A stretch of DNA of 64,000 nucleotides from assembly GCF_003702705.1 (NCBI RefSeq), contig NZ_QZMN01000007.1, positions 1-64,000 on the forward strand, in the 5' to 3' direction. The stretch comes from Ornithinimicrobium cerasi. Lineage in GTDB: Bacteria; Actinomycetota; Actinomycetes; Actinomycetales; Dermatophilaceae. Shown here piece after piece: positions 52,795 through 60,465 of the stretch; position 1 is the first letter of the stretch; each line of letters opens with the position of its first letter. Below the pieces are notes generated by a model. It saw only the letters and a list, made by a program, of their open reading frames with translations, was not told the origin of the DNA and did not search any database. Both the position numbers and the translations under genes were made by a program.

Positions 52795-53106
52795 ATGCAC
52801 GCCACCACCACCCCCGCGACGACCGCGGCCGACCTGCTGCGCTGCGCCCTCGACGACGCACCTGACCTGCAGGTCACCCGCGACGAGGACGGTATGGCCA
52901 CCCTCCACGTCCTGACCGAGGGCTGGGGCACCCCGTCCTGGTTCGCTCACACCCTGCCCGAGGACAAGGCGCTGCGCCTCGTCGAGCTGCTTCTGGCCGC
53001 CGCACCCCACCTCGCCGACCTGCTCGACACCTCTGGCGGCGACGTCGACCCGGCCGCGATGTACCGCGTGAAGCAGGCCGTCGCAGAGGCGGGTGAGTCG
53101 CGGTGA
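52795..53106 (+). CDS. Phage protein, function unknown
   Basis: A 103-residue soluble protein with 'DEDGMATLHVLTEGWGTPSWF' and 'ALRLVELLLAAAPHLADLL'. ATG 52795 has AAGGGAG at 52781-52787. It overlaps the next gene by 4 bp (GTGA). No family recognised. Confidence 0.65.
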   Translation: MHATTTPATTAADLLRCALDDAPDLQVTRDEDGMATLHVLTEGWGTPSWFAHTLPEDKALRLVELLLAAAPHLADLLDTSGGDVDPAAMYRVKQAVAEAGESR

Positions 53107-53294
53107 CCCTCGCCGACCTCGCCGACGCCCTCGTCCGCACGCTCCTCTACAGCGCCGGAGCCCTCGCGCTCCTCGTGCTCCTGGCCGCCGCGTTCGCACC
53201 GCGCGCCCACAACAACGACACCACCCACGCCGACCTCTCACCGCTCGACATCCTCGACGGCGTCGGCACCACCGAAGGACGGCACAGCCGATGA
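53103..53294 (+). CDS. Small membrane protein of the phage early operon
   Basis: A 63-residue protein with one hydrophobic helix ('LLYSAGALALLVLLAAAF') and a polar tail. GTG 53103 overlaps the previous stop, and the 3' end overlaps the nuclease ATG. Unknown function. Confidence 0.6.
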   Translation: MTLADLADALVRTLLYSAGALALLVLLAAAFAPRAHNNDTTHADLSPLDILDGVGTTEGRHSR

Positions 53295-54238
53295 CCTCCC
53301 CCAGGCACGCCCTCGACACCGGCGACACCGGCAGGTACTACCTCCACCCCGTCACCGGACAGCAGCTCGTCTCCGTCACCAACGTCCTGTCCACCGCCGT
53401 CGCCAAGCCCGCTCTCGTGCCCTGGGCCGCCAAGATCACCGCCGAGAAGGCCCTCGACCTCCTCCCCGCGTTCGTCCATGCCGCCCTCGTCGCACCGTGC
53501 AAGCCCCGCCGCGTCGCCGACGAGTGCGGCACCTGCACCGACTGCCTCGTCAAGGCCGCCAAGCGCGAGGTCAACCTCGTCAAGGAGAAGGCCTCCGACC
53601 TCGGCACCCGCATCCACCACCACGCCGACGCCCACGTCACCGGCGCCCAGCTCGAGCACGACGAGGAGGTCGAGCCCTACCTCGAGCAGTACCTGCGGTT
53701 CCTGACCGACTTCGACATCGACCTCACCCGCGACGTCGAGGCCGCCGAGCTCACCGTCGCCCACCCCAAGCTGGGACTGGCCGGCACGCTCGACCTGCTC
53801 CTGCACCTGCGCCTGGACGGACGCACCAACGACGGGCGCGTCAAGGCGCTCCCCGAGGGCCAGCGGGCCCTGTGGGTCGTCGACATCAAGACGTCCGCGA
53901 CCAAGTCCGCCACCACGGTCTACCCCGAGATGGCGCTGCAGCTGACCGCGCTGCGCCACTGCACCGAGGCGTGGCTGCCCGACGACACCGTCGCGCCGAT
54001 GCCCGCCCCCATCAAGGGTGCCGCCGTGCTCAACCTGCGCACGAACGACTACGCCCTCATCCCGCTCCCCTCCGGCACGCCGGAGTGGACCGCCTACCGC
54101 GGGCTGCTCGCCGGCACGCAGTGGCTGCACGGCGAGCACACCAAGGACGTCCCCCGCATCACCCCCACCGGGGCGCCGGTCGCCAAGGGCACCACCACCA
54201 GGACCAAGAAGAGCAGTACCGACGGAAAGGCGGCATGA
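53291..54238 (+). CDS. PD-(D/E)XK nuclease (RecB/Cas4-like)
   Basis: A 315-residue nuclease. 'PKLGLAGTLDLLLHL' and 'RALWVVDIKTSATKS' give the D...(E/D)xK active site (Asp, then Asp-x-Lys), and 'VYPEMALQLTALR' fits motif IV of the RecB family. An early Cys cluster ('CKPRRVADECGTCTDC') may bind zinc or an Fe-S cluster. It probably resects or processes phage DNA for recombination. ATG 53291 overlaps the preceding stop. Confidence 0.83.
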   Translation: MTSPRHALDTGDTGRYYLHPVTGQQLVSVTNVLSTAVAKPALVPWAAKITAEKALDLLPAFVHAALVAPCKPRRVADECGTCTDCLVKAAKREVNLVKEKASDLGTRIHHHADAHVTGAQLEHDEEVEPYLEQYLRFLTDFDIDLTRDVEAAELTVAHPKLGLAGTLDLLLHLRLDGRTNDGRVKALPEGQRALWVVDIKTSATKSATTVYPEMALQLTALRHCTEAWLPDDTVAPMPAPIKGAAVLNLRTNDYALIPLPSGTPEWTAYRGLLAGTQWLHGEHTKDVPRITPTGAPVAKGTTTRTKKSSTDGKAA

Positions 54239-54239
54239 C

Positions 54240-55313
54240 ATGCCGATCATCAACATCCAGCGCCGCATGGCCGAGCAGGGCAGGATCCGCCTGGGGGTGA
54301 AGGCCCCGGTCGGCACCAGCGGAAAGACCCGCCCCGCCAAGCTCTCCACGTTCCGCTTCACCTCCCCCAACGCCGGCCTCATCGCCGCGATCGCCGAGCA
54401 GTACGGCGGCACCGCCCGCCCCTGGGACAACGGCGGCAAGCCCGAGCACGAGGTCATCACCGACGCCACGTCCGTCCCCGTCATCGTCACCAAGGGCGGC
54501 CTGTCGCAGTGGATGGAGACCTGGTCCGGCGGCGGGTGCGTCCACCGCTGCGACGGGGAGCGCAACGTCCTCACCGACGAACCGTGCGACCCGCGCGACC
54601 CCAACCACGTCAACGCCAAGCCCACCACCCGCCTCTCCGTCATGCTGACCGAGATCGAGACCCTGGGCGTCTGGCGCATGGAGTCCCACGGGTGGAACGC
54701 CGCCGCCGAGATCCCCGCCATGGCCGAGCTGGCCATGCACGTGGGCGACCTGGTCCCGGCCAACCTGCACCTCATCGAGCGCCGCGCGATCCGCGACGGC
54801 AAGACGTCCCGGTTCGTCGTGCCGGTGCTCGACCTGCAGGTGACCAAGGCCCGCCTCGTCGAGCTGGTCGGTGGGGTCGGTGGCCAGCCCGCCCTCGACG
54901 CCCCCGCCCAGGAGCGTCCGGCGATCGAGGCGCCGCGGCCCGACTACGCCGCGATCGCCGACACCATGCTCGACGTCGACTCCGTCCGCGACCTGTGGAA
55001 GCAGGCCGCCGAGGCCGGCCACCTGGACGAGGACCTCAAGGACACGCTCCTGGAGCGGGTGCGCGCGCTCACCCCCGCGGCCCCCGTCGACGAGCCGGTC
55101 GATGCCGAGGTCGTCGAGGACGCCCCGGCCGACCCGGAGGCCGACCGTATGGCCGTCTGGCAGCAGCTGCTCGCCGCCGCCGGCGCCAAGGGTGCCAGCC
55201 AGAGCGACGTGACCCAGGACGTGGAGTTCATTACCTCCAAGCTCCTGCACGAGTGCACCGCCGAGGACCTGCGCGGCGTGCTCGCCACCTACGCCACCGG
55301 CGAGGTGGCGTGA
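54240..55313 (+). CDS. phiC31 gp3-like recombination directionality factor
   Basis: A 357-residue protein. Its N-terminal 230 residues follow the gp3-like pattern: 'IQRRMAEQGRIRLGVKAPVG', 'LSTFRFTSPNAGLIAAIAEQYGG', 'LSQWMETWSGGGCVHRCDGER' (Cys cluster), 'TRLSVMLTEIETLGVWRMESHG', 'RFVVPVLDLQVTKARLVEL'. In phiC31, gp3 binds the serine integrase and reverses it to attL x attR excision. The C-terminal 120 residues are acidic and helical. Its presence with a serine integrase makes the prophage a complete reversible switch in principle. Assignment is by remembered family pattern. Confidence 0.75.
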   Translation: MPIINIQRRMAEQGRIRLGVKAPVGTSGKTRPAKLSTFRFTSPNAGLIAAIAEQYGGTARPWDNGGKPEHEVITDATSVPVIVTKGGLSQWMETWSGGGCVHRCDGERNVLTDEPCDPRDPNHVNAKPTTRLSVMLTEIETLGVWRMESHGWNAAAEIPAMAELAMHVGDLVPANLHLIERRAIRDGKTSRFVVPVLDLQVTKARLVELVGGVGGQPALDAPAQERPAIEAPRPDYAAIADTMLDVDSVRDLWKQAAEAGHLDEDLKDTLLERVRALTPAAPVDEPVDAEVVEDAPADPEADRMAVWQQLLAAAGAKGASQSDVTQDVEFITSKLLHECTAEDLRGVLATYATGEVA

Positions 55314-56065
55314 TGTCGTGGCACACCGGCCGTCTGGCCCTCTTCGACCTCGAGACGACGGGCGTGGACTGCCACCGCGACCGCATCGTCACCGCCGCCA
55401 TCATCGAGGCCGGAGGCGGCGCACCCACCCGCACCTCCGACTGGCTGCTCAACCCCGGCATCCCCATCCCCGCCGGCGCGGCTGCCGTGCACGGCATCAC
55501 CGACGAGCAGGCCGCCAGCGGGTCCGACCCCGCCGGGGCTGTCCACGAGATCGCCGCGCACCTGCTCGAGCTCTCCTCGCAGGGCTATCCGATCGTCGGT
55601 CACAACGTCACCTACGACCTCACGCTGCTCTGGGCCGAGTGCGCCCGTCATGGGCTGGGGTTGTTCGTGGAGCAGCTGCAGCGCATCGCCCCGGTCGTCG
55701 ACACGTTCGTCCTGGACAAGTGGGTCGACACCTACCGCAAGGGTTCCCGCAAGCTCGTCGACGTCGCCAGGCACTACGGGGTGGCCCTGGCCGAGAGCGA
55801 CGCCCACGGCGCGGCCGCCGATGCCCTCGCCGCCGGCCGGGTCGCCTGGCACATCGCGGCCAAGTACCCCGGCGTCCAGATCCCGCTGGCGGAGCTGCAC
55901 CAGCTGCAGGTGGAGCAGAAGCGCGCCCAGGCCGAGTCTTTCGGGCGCTACCTGGCCAAGCAGGGCAAGACCGACGACGTCGCCCGCGACTGGCCCATCC
56001 AGGCACCACCCCCCGGCTGGTCGCCCGACCAGCTGCCCACCCCCCGAGAGGACGCCGTCGCATGA
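55313..56065 (+). CDS. DnaQ-type 3'-5' exonuclease (DEDDh)
   Basis: A 250-residue exonuclease. Exo I is 'LALFDLETTGVDCHRDRIV' (D and E), Exo II 'YPIVGHNVTYDLTLLW' (D), and Exo III 'ESDAHGAAADALA' (H and D). It resembles the epsilon-like proofreading exonucleases carried by actinophages. ATG 55313 shares one base with the preceding TGA (TGATG), so translation is coupled. Likely role: proofreading or DNA processing in phage replication. Confidence 0.9.
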   Translation: MSWHTGRLALFDLETTGVDCHRDRIVTAAIIEAGGGAPTRTSDWLLNPGIPIPAGAAAVHGITDEQAASGSDPAGAVHEIAAHLLELSSQGYPIVGHNVTYDLTLLWAECARHGLGLFVEQLQRIAPVVDTFVLDKWVDTYRKGSRKLVDVARHYGVALAESDAHGAAADALAAGRVAWHIAAKYPGVQIPLAELHQLQVEQKRAQAESFGRYLAKQGKTDDVARDWPIQAPPPGWSPDQLPTPREDAVA

Positions 56066-56346
56066 GCACGACACTGGACACCGCCCACCGTGCCGAGGTC
56101 TACAGGTCCGGACTGACCCGCCGCTGGCGGTGGCGCCTCATCGCCCGCGCCAACGCCGAAAGGGTCGCCACCTCCTCGCAGGCGCGCGGCTACACGCGGC
56201 GCACTGACGCGATCGCCGCCCTGGCCGGGACGACCGGCACCCGGTTCGTGCAGCGCCAGGACGGTACGCAGGTGCTCGGCGTCCTCGTCGGGCTCACCCA
56301 GGACGGACGCCCACGGCAGATCTTCGTCAGCGAGGTCGTGCGGTGA
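56062..56346 (+). CDS. YegP/DUF1508-like small protein
   Basis: A 94-residue protein with 'RRWRWRLIARANAERVATSSQ' and 'GYTRRTDAIAALAG', the core of DUF1508/YegP domains (W-x-R-L-x-A-N-x-E-x-I-A-S). Function of the family is unknown. ATG 56062 overlaps the exonuclease stop. Confidence 0.65.
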   Translation: MSTTLDTAHRAEVYRSGLTRRWRWRLIARANAERVATSSQARGYTRRTDAIAALAGTTGTRFVQRQDGTQVLGVLVGLTQDGRPRQIFVSEVVR

Positions 56347-56801
56347 GCACCGCGACCGTGGCCATGCACCCCGTCCTGTGCGAGTGCGGCTTCGAAGGCA
56401 CCCCCCAACCCCACCCCTCCACCGCCGCCCAGGTCCTCACCCGCCACCGCCAGACCAAGACCCACGCCCGCGCCATGAACGAGCAGGGCACCGACACCCA
56501 CGCCGACCGCATCCAGGCCGTCCTGGAGGAGCTGCACACCGAGTACGGGCCCGGCCCCGGCGACTGGACCCGCGACGCCCTCTGCGCCCAGGTCGGCGGC
56601 GACCTCTGGTTCCCCGCCAAGGGCGGCGGCACCAACGGCGCCAAGACCGTCTGTGCACGCTGCCCCGTCGCGCAGGCGTGCAGGGACTACGCGATCGCCA
56701 CCGGCCAGCAGCACGGCATCTGGGGCGGCATCAACCCCCGCACCATCGCCGCCGCACGTAAGAACACCCCCACCCCGACGAAGGAGAACAGCGCAGCATG
56801 A
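56343..56801 (+). CDS. WhiB-family Fe-S regulator with N-terminal zinc-finger-like segment
   Basis: A 152-residue protein. Residues about 73-140 are a WhiB domain with four cluster Cys (81, 104, 107, 113; CARCPVAQAC) and the G[I/V]WGG turn ('GIWGGINPRT'). Residues 10-45 hold Cys13/Cys15 and His35/His41 in a C2H2-like layout not usual for WhiB proteins. Phage WhiB proteins (for example from TM4) act as dominant regulators of the host WhiB2 pathway and septation. GTG 56343 overlaps the previous stop. Confidence 0.85.
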   Translation: MSTATVAMHPVLCECGFEGTPQPHPSTAAQVLTRHRQTKTHARAMNEQGTDTHADRIQAVLEELHTEYGPGPGDWTRDALCAQVGGDLWFPAKGGGTNGAKTVCARCPVAQACRDYAIATGQQHGIWGGINPRTIAAARKNTPTPTKENSAA

Positions 56802-57286
56802 CCACCACCCCAGCCCCACCGACGTTCATCCAGACCCCCGTCGGCCTCGCCTGCCCAGCCCCCGGGTGCAACCGCACCTACATCTACAAGGGCGCAGCCG
56901 AGAAGCACTGGCAGGCCAACCACCAGCCCTCCACGAACGGCCACCAGGGCGAGCCTGACCCCTTCGACCTGGACCGCCTGGCCGCCCTCATGGACGAGGT
57001 CGAGCAGGAGAAGAACGCCGAGCAGGACGACGGCGACCAGCCGCAGTACGAGGAGGACGAGCCGGAGGCCGCGCGCGGCTGGGACGCCCCGCTCACCCTC
57101 CTCACCCCTCACGAGGTCCTCGAGCGGACCTGCCACGCCGACGTCGACCGCGTCCTCGCCACCGCCGACGCCGTCGTCGGACTCACCGACGCCCTCATCC
57201 GCCTCGTCCACGCCGGCTACGACCGCGCCGACGCCCTGCAGATCGTGCTCGACCTCATCGACAAGCTCGACGGGGCGCCAGCGTGA
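56798..57286 (+). CDS. C2H2-type zinc-finger phage protein
   Basis: A 162-residue protein. The N-terminus has a C2H2-like finger ('GLACPAPGCNRTYIYKGAAE' then KHWQANH: C-x4-C-x12-H-x4-H). An acidic linker follows (about 50-95), then a helical C-terminus ('HADVDRVLATADAVVGLTDAL'). ATG 56798 overlaps the WhiB stop. The finger echoes the N-terminal segment of the WhiB gene just upstream. Unknown role, possibly DNA or protein binding. Confidence 0.7.
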   Translation: MTTTPAPPTFIQTPVGLACPAPGCNRTYIYKGAAEKHWQANHQPSTNGHQGEPDPFDLDRLAALMDEVEQEKNAEQDDGDQPQYEEDEPEAARGWDAPLTLLTPHEVLERTCHADVDRVLATADAVVGLTDALIRLVHAGYDRADALQIVLDLIDKLDGAPA

Positions 57287-57552
57287 GCACCACCACGACG
57301 ACCAAGGCCCGCCGCATCGACTACGCCGCCCTCATCGAGGACGTCGAGTGGCTTATCGAGACCCGCGAGCACCCAGCCATGATCGCCGCCCGCACCGGCT
57401 TCACCACCCCCGCACTCCACCAGGCCCTACGCCGCGCCGGGCGCCGCGACCTCGCCACCTACTTCAACGTCGAACAACGCGCCACCTACCCCCGCGAGCA
57501 CAACAACACCGGCCGGGACACCCGCACCACCACCCGCGGCACCGCCGCCTGA
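57283..57552 (+). CDS. Small helix-turn-helix-like phage protein
   Basis: An 89-residue protein with 'DVEWLIETREHPAMIAARTG' then 'FTTPALHQALRRAGRRDLATY', a helix-turn-helix-like pattern, and a polar tail. GTG 57283 overlaps the preceding stop. Possibly DNA-binding. Confidence 0.6.
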   Translation: MSTTTTTKARRIDYAALIEDVEWLIETREHPAMIAARTGFTTPALHQALRRAGRRDLATYFNVEQRATYPREHNNTGRDTRTTTRGTAA

Positions 57553-57567
57553 CGAAAGGACCCACGC

Positions 57568-58122
57568 ATGTCCAACACCATCACCATCACCGGCAACCTC
57601 GCCGGCGACCCCGAGCTCCGCTTCACCCCCGGCGGCGACGCCGTCGCCAACTTCACCGTCTGCGACACCCCCCGCCGCTACAACCAGGCCACCAGCCAGT
57701 GGGAGGACGCCGGCGACACCCTCTTCCTGCGCTGCGCCATCTGGCGCGAGGAGGCCGAGCAGGCCGCCCAGACCCTGGTCAAGGGCCAGCGCGTCACCGT
57801 CACCGGCAAGCTCAAGCAGCGCTCCTGGCAGACCCCCGAGGGCGAGAACCGCACCGTCGTCGAGTGCGACGCCGAGTCGATCGCCCCGCACCCGAAGAAG
57901 GGCGCCCAGGGCGGTCAGCAGCAGAGCCCCGGCGGCTTCGCCCAGCGCACCCAGGCCGCACGCGTCCACCAGGCCACCTCCGGCTCCGACCACCTCGCCC
58001 AGCCGGCCTACCAGCCCACCCCCGGCGGGAACCGGCAGCAGGCCGAGCAGCCCCTGCCCGTCCGGAACGGCGGCGGCTGGGGCGGCCAGCCCCAGGGCGC
58101 CTACGAGGACCCGCCGTTCTGA
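57568..58122 (+). CDS. ssb: Single-stranded DNA-binding protein
   Basis: A 184-residue phage SSB. The OB-fold is at 1-110 ('TITGNLAGDPELRFTPGGDAV', 'FLRCAIWREEAEQAAQTLVKG', 'VTVTGKLKQRSWQTPEGE'), followed by a Gly/Gln-rich linker and the acidic tip YEDPPF that binds partner proteins. It coats single-stranded DNA during phage replication. AAAGGA lies 7-8 bp before ATG 57568. Confidence 0.96.
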   Translation: MSNTITITGNLAGDPELRFTPGGDAVANFTVCDTPRRYNQATSQWEDAGDTLFLRCAIWREEAEQAAQTLVKGQRVTVTGKLKQRSWQTPEGENRTVVECDAESIAPHPKKGAQGGQQQSPGGFAQRTQAARVHQATSGSDHLAQPAYQPTPGGNRQQAEQPLPVRNGGGWGGQPQGAYEDPPF

Positions 58123-58181
58123 CCGCCTCACCCGACGTCGCATTTAGTCAAACCGCCCCACCCCCACCCAAGGAGAAGCAC

Positions 58182-58529
58182 ATGACCAAGCTCGCCAGCG
58201 GACTGCCCAAGGGCGACGGCAACGGCCTCGACGCCCTCGCCCGCAACCTCATCGACTCCCCCCACGAGATCCACGTCGTCGTCGCGCTCGTCGACTGCAA
58301 GAAGACCACCACCGACAACGACGACGGCACCGTCGAGCCCACCGCCCGCATCCGCCGCATCGAGGCCATCACCGAGGCCGACAAGGAGCTCGCCGCCAAG
58401 ATGCTGCGCCGCGCGCTGGAGAAGCGCACCGGCAAGACCGTCCTGCCATTCGACCTCGAGGAGGACATGCGCGCCGCGTTCGGCGACATCCACTTCGACC
58501 CATCCACGGGCGAGGTCCAGGGCGACTGA
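58182..58529 (+). CDS. Phage protein, function unknown
   Basis: A 115-residue soluble protein with 'HEIHVVVALVDCKKTTTDND' and 'EPTARIRRIEAITEADKELAAKMLRRALEKRTG' in parts; such small proteins often sit next to phage SSB genes. AAGGAGAA precedes ATG 58182. No family name can be given. Confidence 0.65.
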   Translation: MTKLASGLPKGDGNGLDALARNLIDSPHEIHVVVALVDCKKTTTDNDDGTVEPTARIRRIEAITEADKELAAKMLRRALEKRTGKTVLPFDLEEDMRAAFGDIHFDPSTGEVQGD

Positions 58530-58626
58530 CCGCCCCCAGCCCGCCCGGGACCCACCCCAGCCCCGGGCGGGCGAGAGGCAGCCAGACCACCCACGACCCC
58601 CCACCCCTGACGGAAGGGCCGCACCG

Positions 58627-58677
58627 ATGACGCGCCAGCACCACCCCACCACCGCCCGCGCCGAGGGCGACCGGTGA
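58627..58677 (+). CDS. Micro-ORF coupled to the helicase gene
   Basis: ATG 58627 opens a 16-codon frame (MTRQHHPTTARAEGDR) ending in TGA at 58675-58677, which overlaps the helicase GTG at 58674 (GTGA). GGAAGGG stands 8-10 bp upstream, whereas the helicase start has no site of its own. It probably delivers ribosomes to the helicase start by re-initiation; the peptide itself need not matter. Confidence 0.45.
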   Translation: MTRQHHPTTARAEGDR

Positions 58678-60089
58678 GCGTGACCACCCTCCACGCAGGC
58701 CCACCACCGGCCCACGACCGCAACCCCCCGGGCAACGACGCCTACGAACGCGCCGCCCTCGGCGCCGCCCTCGCCTACCCCCGCGGCTACCCCACCCTCC
58801 TGGCCGAGCACACCACCGCAAGCCTCTTCTACCAACCAGCCCACGAGAACATCTGGCACGCCATCAGCGCCCTCGCCGCCAGGTCAGCCCCCATCGACCC
58901 CCTCACCGTCGGCGAGGAGCTCCGCCGCACCAAGACCCTCACCCGCTCCGGCGGCCAGACCTACCTGCACCAGCTGCACGCCGAAGCACCCCAGCCCGAG
59001 GTCGCCGCCTACTACGTCGCCGAACCCGGCACCGGCCTGCACGCCCTCGCCGCCCGCCGCCGCGCCCAGAACCTCGCCCTGCGCCTCCTGAACGCCAGCG
59101 ACGACGCCAGCTGCGAACCCGACCAGCTCCTCGCCACCCTCCGCGAGCACCTCGACGCCGAGACCGCCCGCGACGTCCACGGACCCACCCTGCCCGGCAC
59201 CGACGTCGACACCTTCCTCGCCCAGGCCGACGACGACCACTACGACTGGCTCATCCCCGGCTTCCTCGAACGCCAGGACCGAGCCATCCTCACCGCCGGA
59301 GAGGGCGTCGGCAAGTCCACCATGCTCCGCCAGTGGGCCGTCCAGACCGCCGCCGGCATCCACCCCTTCACCGGCGAGCACCACACCCCCGCCAAGGTCC
59401 TCCTCCTCGACCTCGAGAACTCCGAACGCCAGACCCGCCGCAAGCTCCGCCCCCTGCGGATCCAGGCCGGCGCACACCTCGACCCCGCCAACCTCGTCGT
59501 CGTCTGCAAGGTCGACGGACTCGACCTCACCACCGACACCGACGCCACCTGGCTCTCCCGCCTCGTCAGCCACCACCAGCCCGACCTCCTCATCACCGGA
59601 CCCGTCTACAAGCTCGCCGGCGGAGACCCCACCCGCGAGGAGGACTCCAAGCCCGCCGCCATGGCCCTGGACCGCCTCCGCGCCGAGCACGACCTCACCC
59701 TCCTCATCGAGGCCCACTCCGCCAAGGCCAACGGCGGCGGCAAGCGCCCCAAGGAGCCCTACGGGTGGTCCGGGTGGCTGCGCTGGCCCGAGTTCGGCCT
59801 CAACCTCTCCGAGGAGGGGGACCTCACCCACTGGCGCGGGATGCGCGACGAACGCGACATCCCGATGCATTTCAACAGGGGCGGCACCTGGCCGTGGAAT
59901 CCCGTTATCAATGTCGCGGAAATGCGGTGGATGCAAATCCAACGGGTCATTCAGGACGCGCCGAAGAAACTCACCCAGCGTGAAATAGCCGACGCCACAA
60001 AGATCCCCCAGGCGACCGTCTCCCGGGTCATGGCCGAGCACGCCGGCGAGGTCACCGTCCTCAACCACCGCCACGAGCTGGAGGGCTGA
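58674..60089 (+). CDS. Phage replicative helicase (DnaB N-terminal plus RecA-like ATPase)
   Basis: A 471-residue protein. Residues 20-130 resemble the DnaB N-terminal domain ('NDAYERAALGAALAYPRGYP', 'LFYQPAHENIWHAISALAAR'). Residues 190-400 form a RepA-like RecA ATPase with Walker A GEGVGKST (209-216), Walker B 'AKVLLLDLENSE' and 'DLLITGPVYKLAGG'. The C-terminus has a helix-turn-helix ('LTQREIADATKIPQATVSRV'), fitting origin binding at the iterons just downstream. The last 200 bp are less GC-rich than the rest. GTG 58674 is coupled to the micro-ORF. Confidence 0.85.
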   Translation: MSVTTLHAGPPPAHDRNPPGNDAYERAALGAALAYPRGYPTLLAEHTTASLFYQPAHENIWHAISALAARSAPIDPLTVGEELRRTKTLTRSGGQTYLHQLHAEAPQPEVAAYYVAEPGTGLHALAARRRAQNLALRLLNASDDASCEPDQLLATLREHLDAETARDVHGPTLPGTDVDTFLAQADDDHYDWLIPGFLERQDRAILTAGEGVGKSTMLRQWAVQTAAGIHPFTGEHHTPAKVLLLDLENSERQTRRKLRPLRIQAGAHLDPANLVVVCKVDGLDLTTDTDATWLSRLVSHHQPDLLITGPVYKLAGGDPTREEDSKPAAMALDRLRAEHDLTLLIEAHSAKANGGGKRPKEPYGWSGWLRWPEFGLNLSEEGDLTHWRGMRDERDIPMHFNRGGTWPWNPVINVAEMRWMQIQRVIQDAPKKLTQREIADATKIPQATVSRVMAEHAGEVTVLNHRHELEG

Positions 60090-60111
60090 CCGGCGATGCC
60101 CCACGGTGATC

Positions 60112-60323
60112 TGATTCACATGATTCACGCTGATTCACAGACCGTGAATCAGCGGCCTGACCTGCGGAAACGCCCCCGTGATTCAAAACCGGCCAAACCC
60201 GTGAATCAGCCCCTGACCTGCACAAACACCCGAAACCACCCCGGAAGGGCCGTGAATCAGCCCACCGGCCGCAAGCCCCTGACCTGCGCAAACACCGATC
60301 TTGATTCAGTGATTCATGAATCA
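60112..60323. repeat. Iteron-rich region, putative phage replication origin
   Basis: Within 212 bp, TGATTCA occurs six times (60112, 60121, 60131, 60179, 60302, 60310) and its complement TGAATCA four times (60145, 60202, 60253, 60317). A 19-bp motif CCTGACCTGCNNAAACNCC (approximate) occurs at 60156, 60212 and 60278. This 376-bp gap between the helicase and the RuvC-like gene has no convincing gene: the open frame across it just repeats VNQ...LTC from the DNA repeats. Clustered iterons next to a helicase with an HTH suggest an origin. An alternating purine-pyrimidine stretch follows at about 60340-60410. Confidence 0.75.
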
Positions 60324-60465
60324 CCCCTACGGGGATGCGCACCTGCGGGCGCGCACCCGGGGGCGTGCATGCGCGTGCTCGCGCGCACACGCACGAGGCA
60401 GCGCCAGGTCGAGCAGCTGCACCGAGCACCCCGCAATGCATTCACGCACCGGAAGGAATAGCAGC

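Noticed and set aside
60096-60461. A 121-residue protein across the iteron region
   Set aside because: The peptide merely repeats VNQ and LTC units encoded by the DNA repeats, and the tail is low complexity; no ribosome site.
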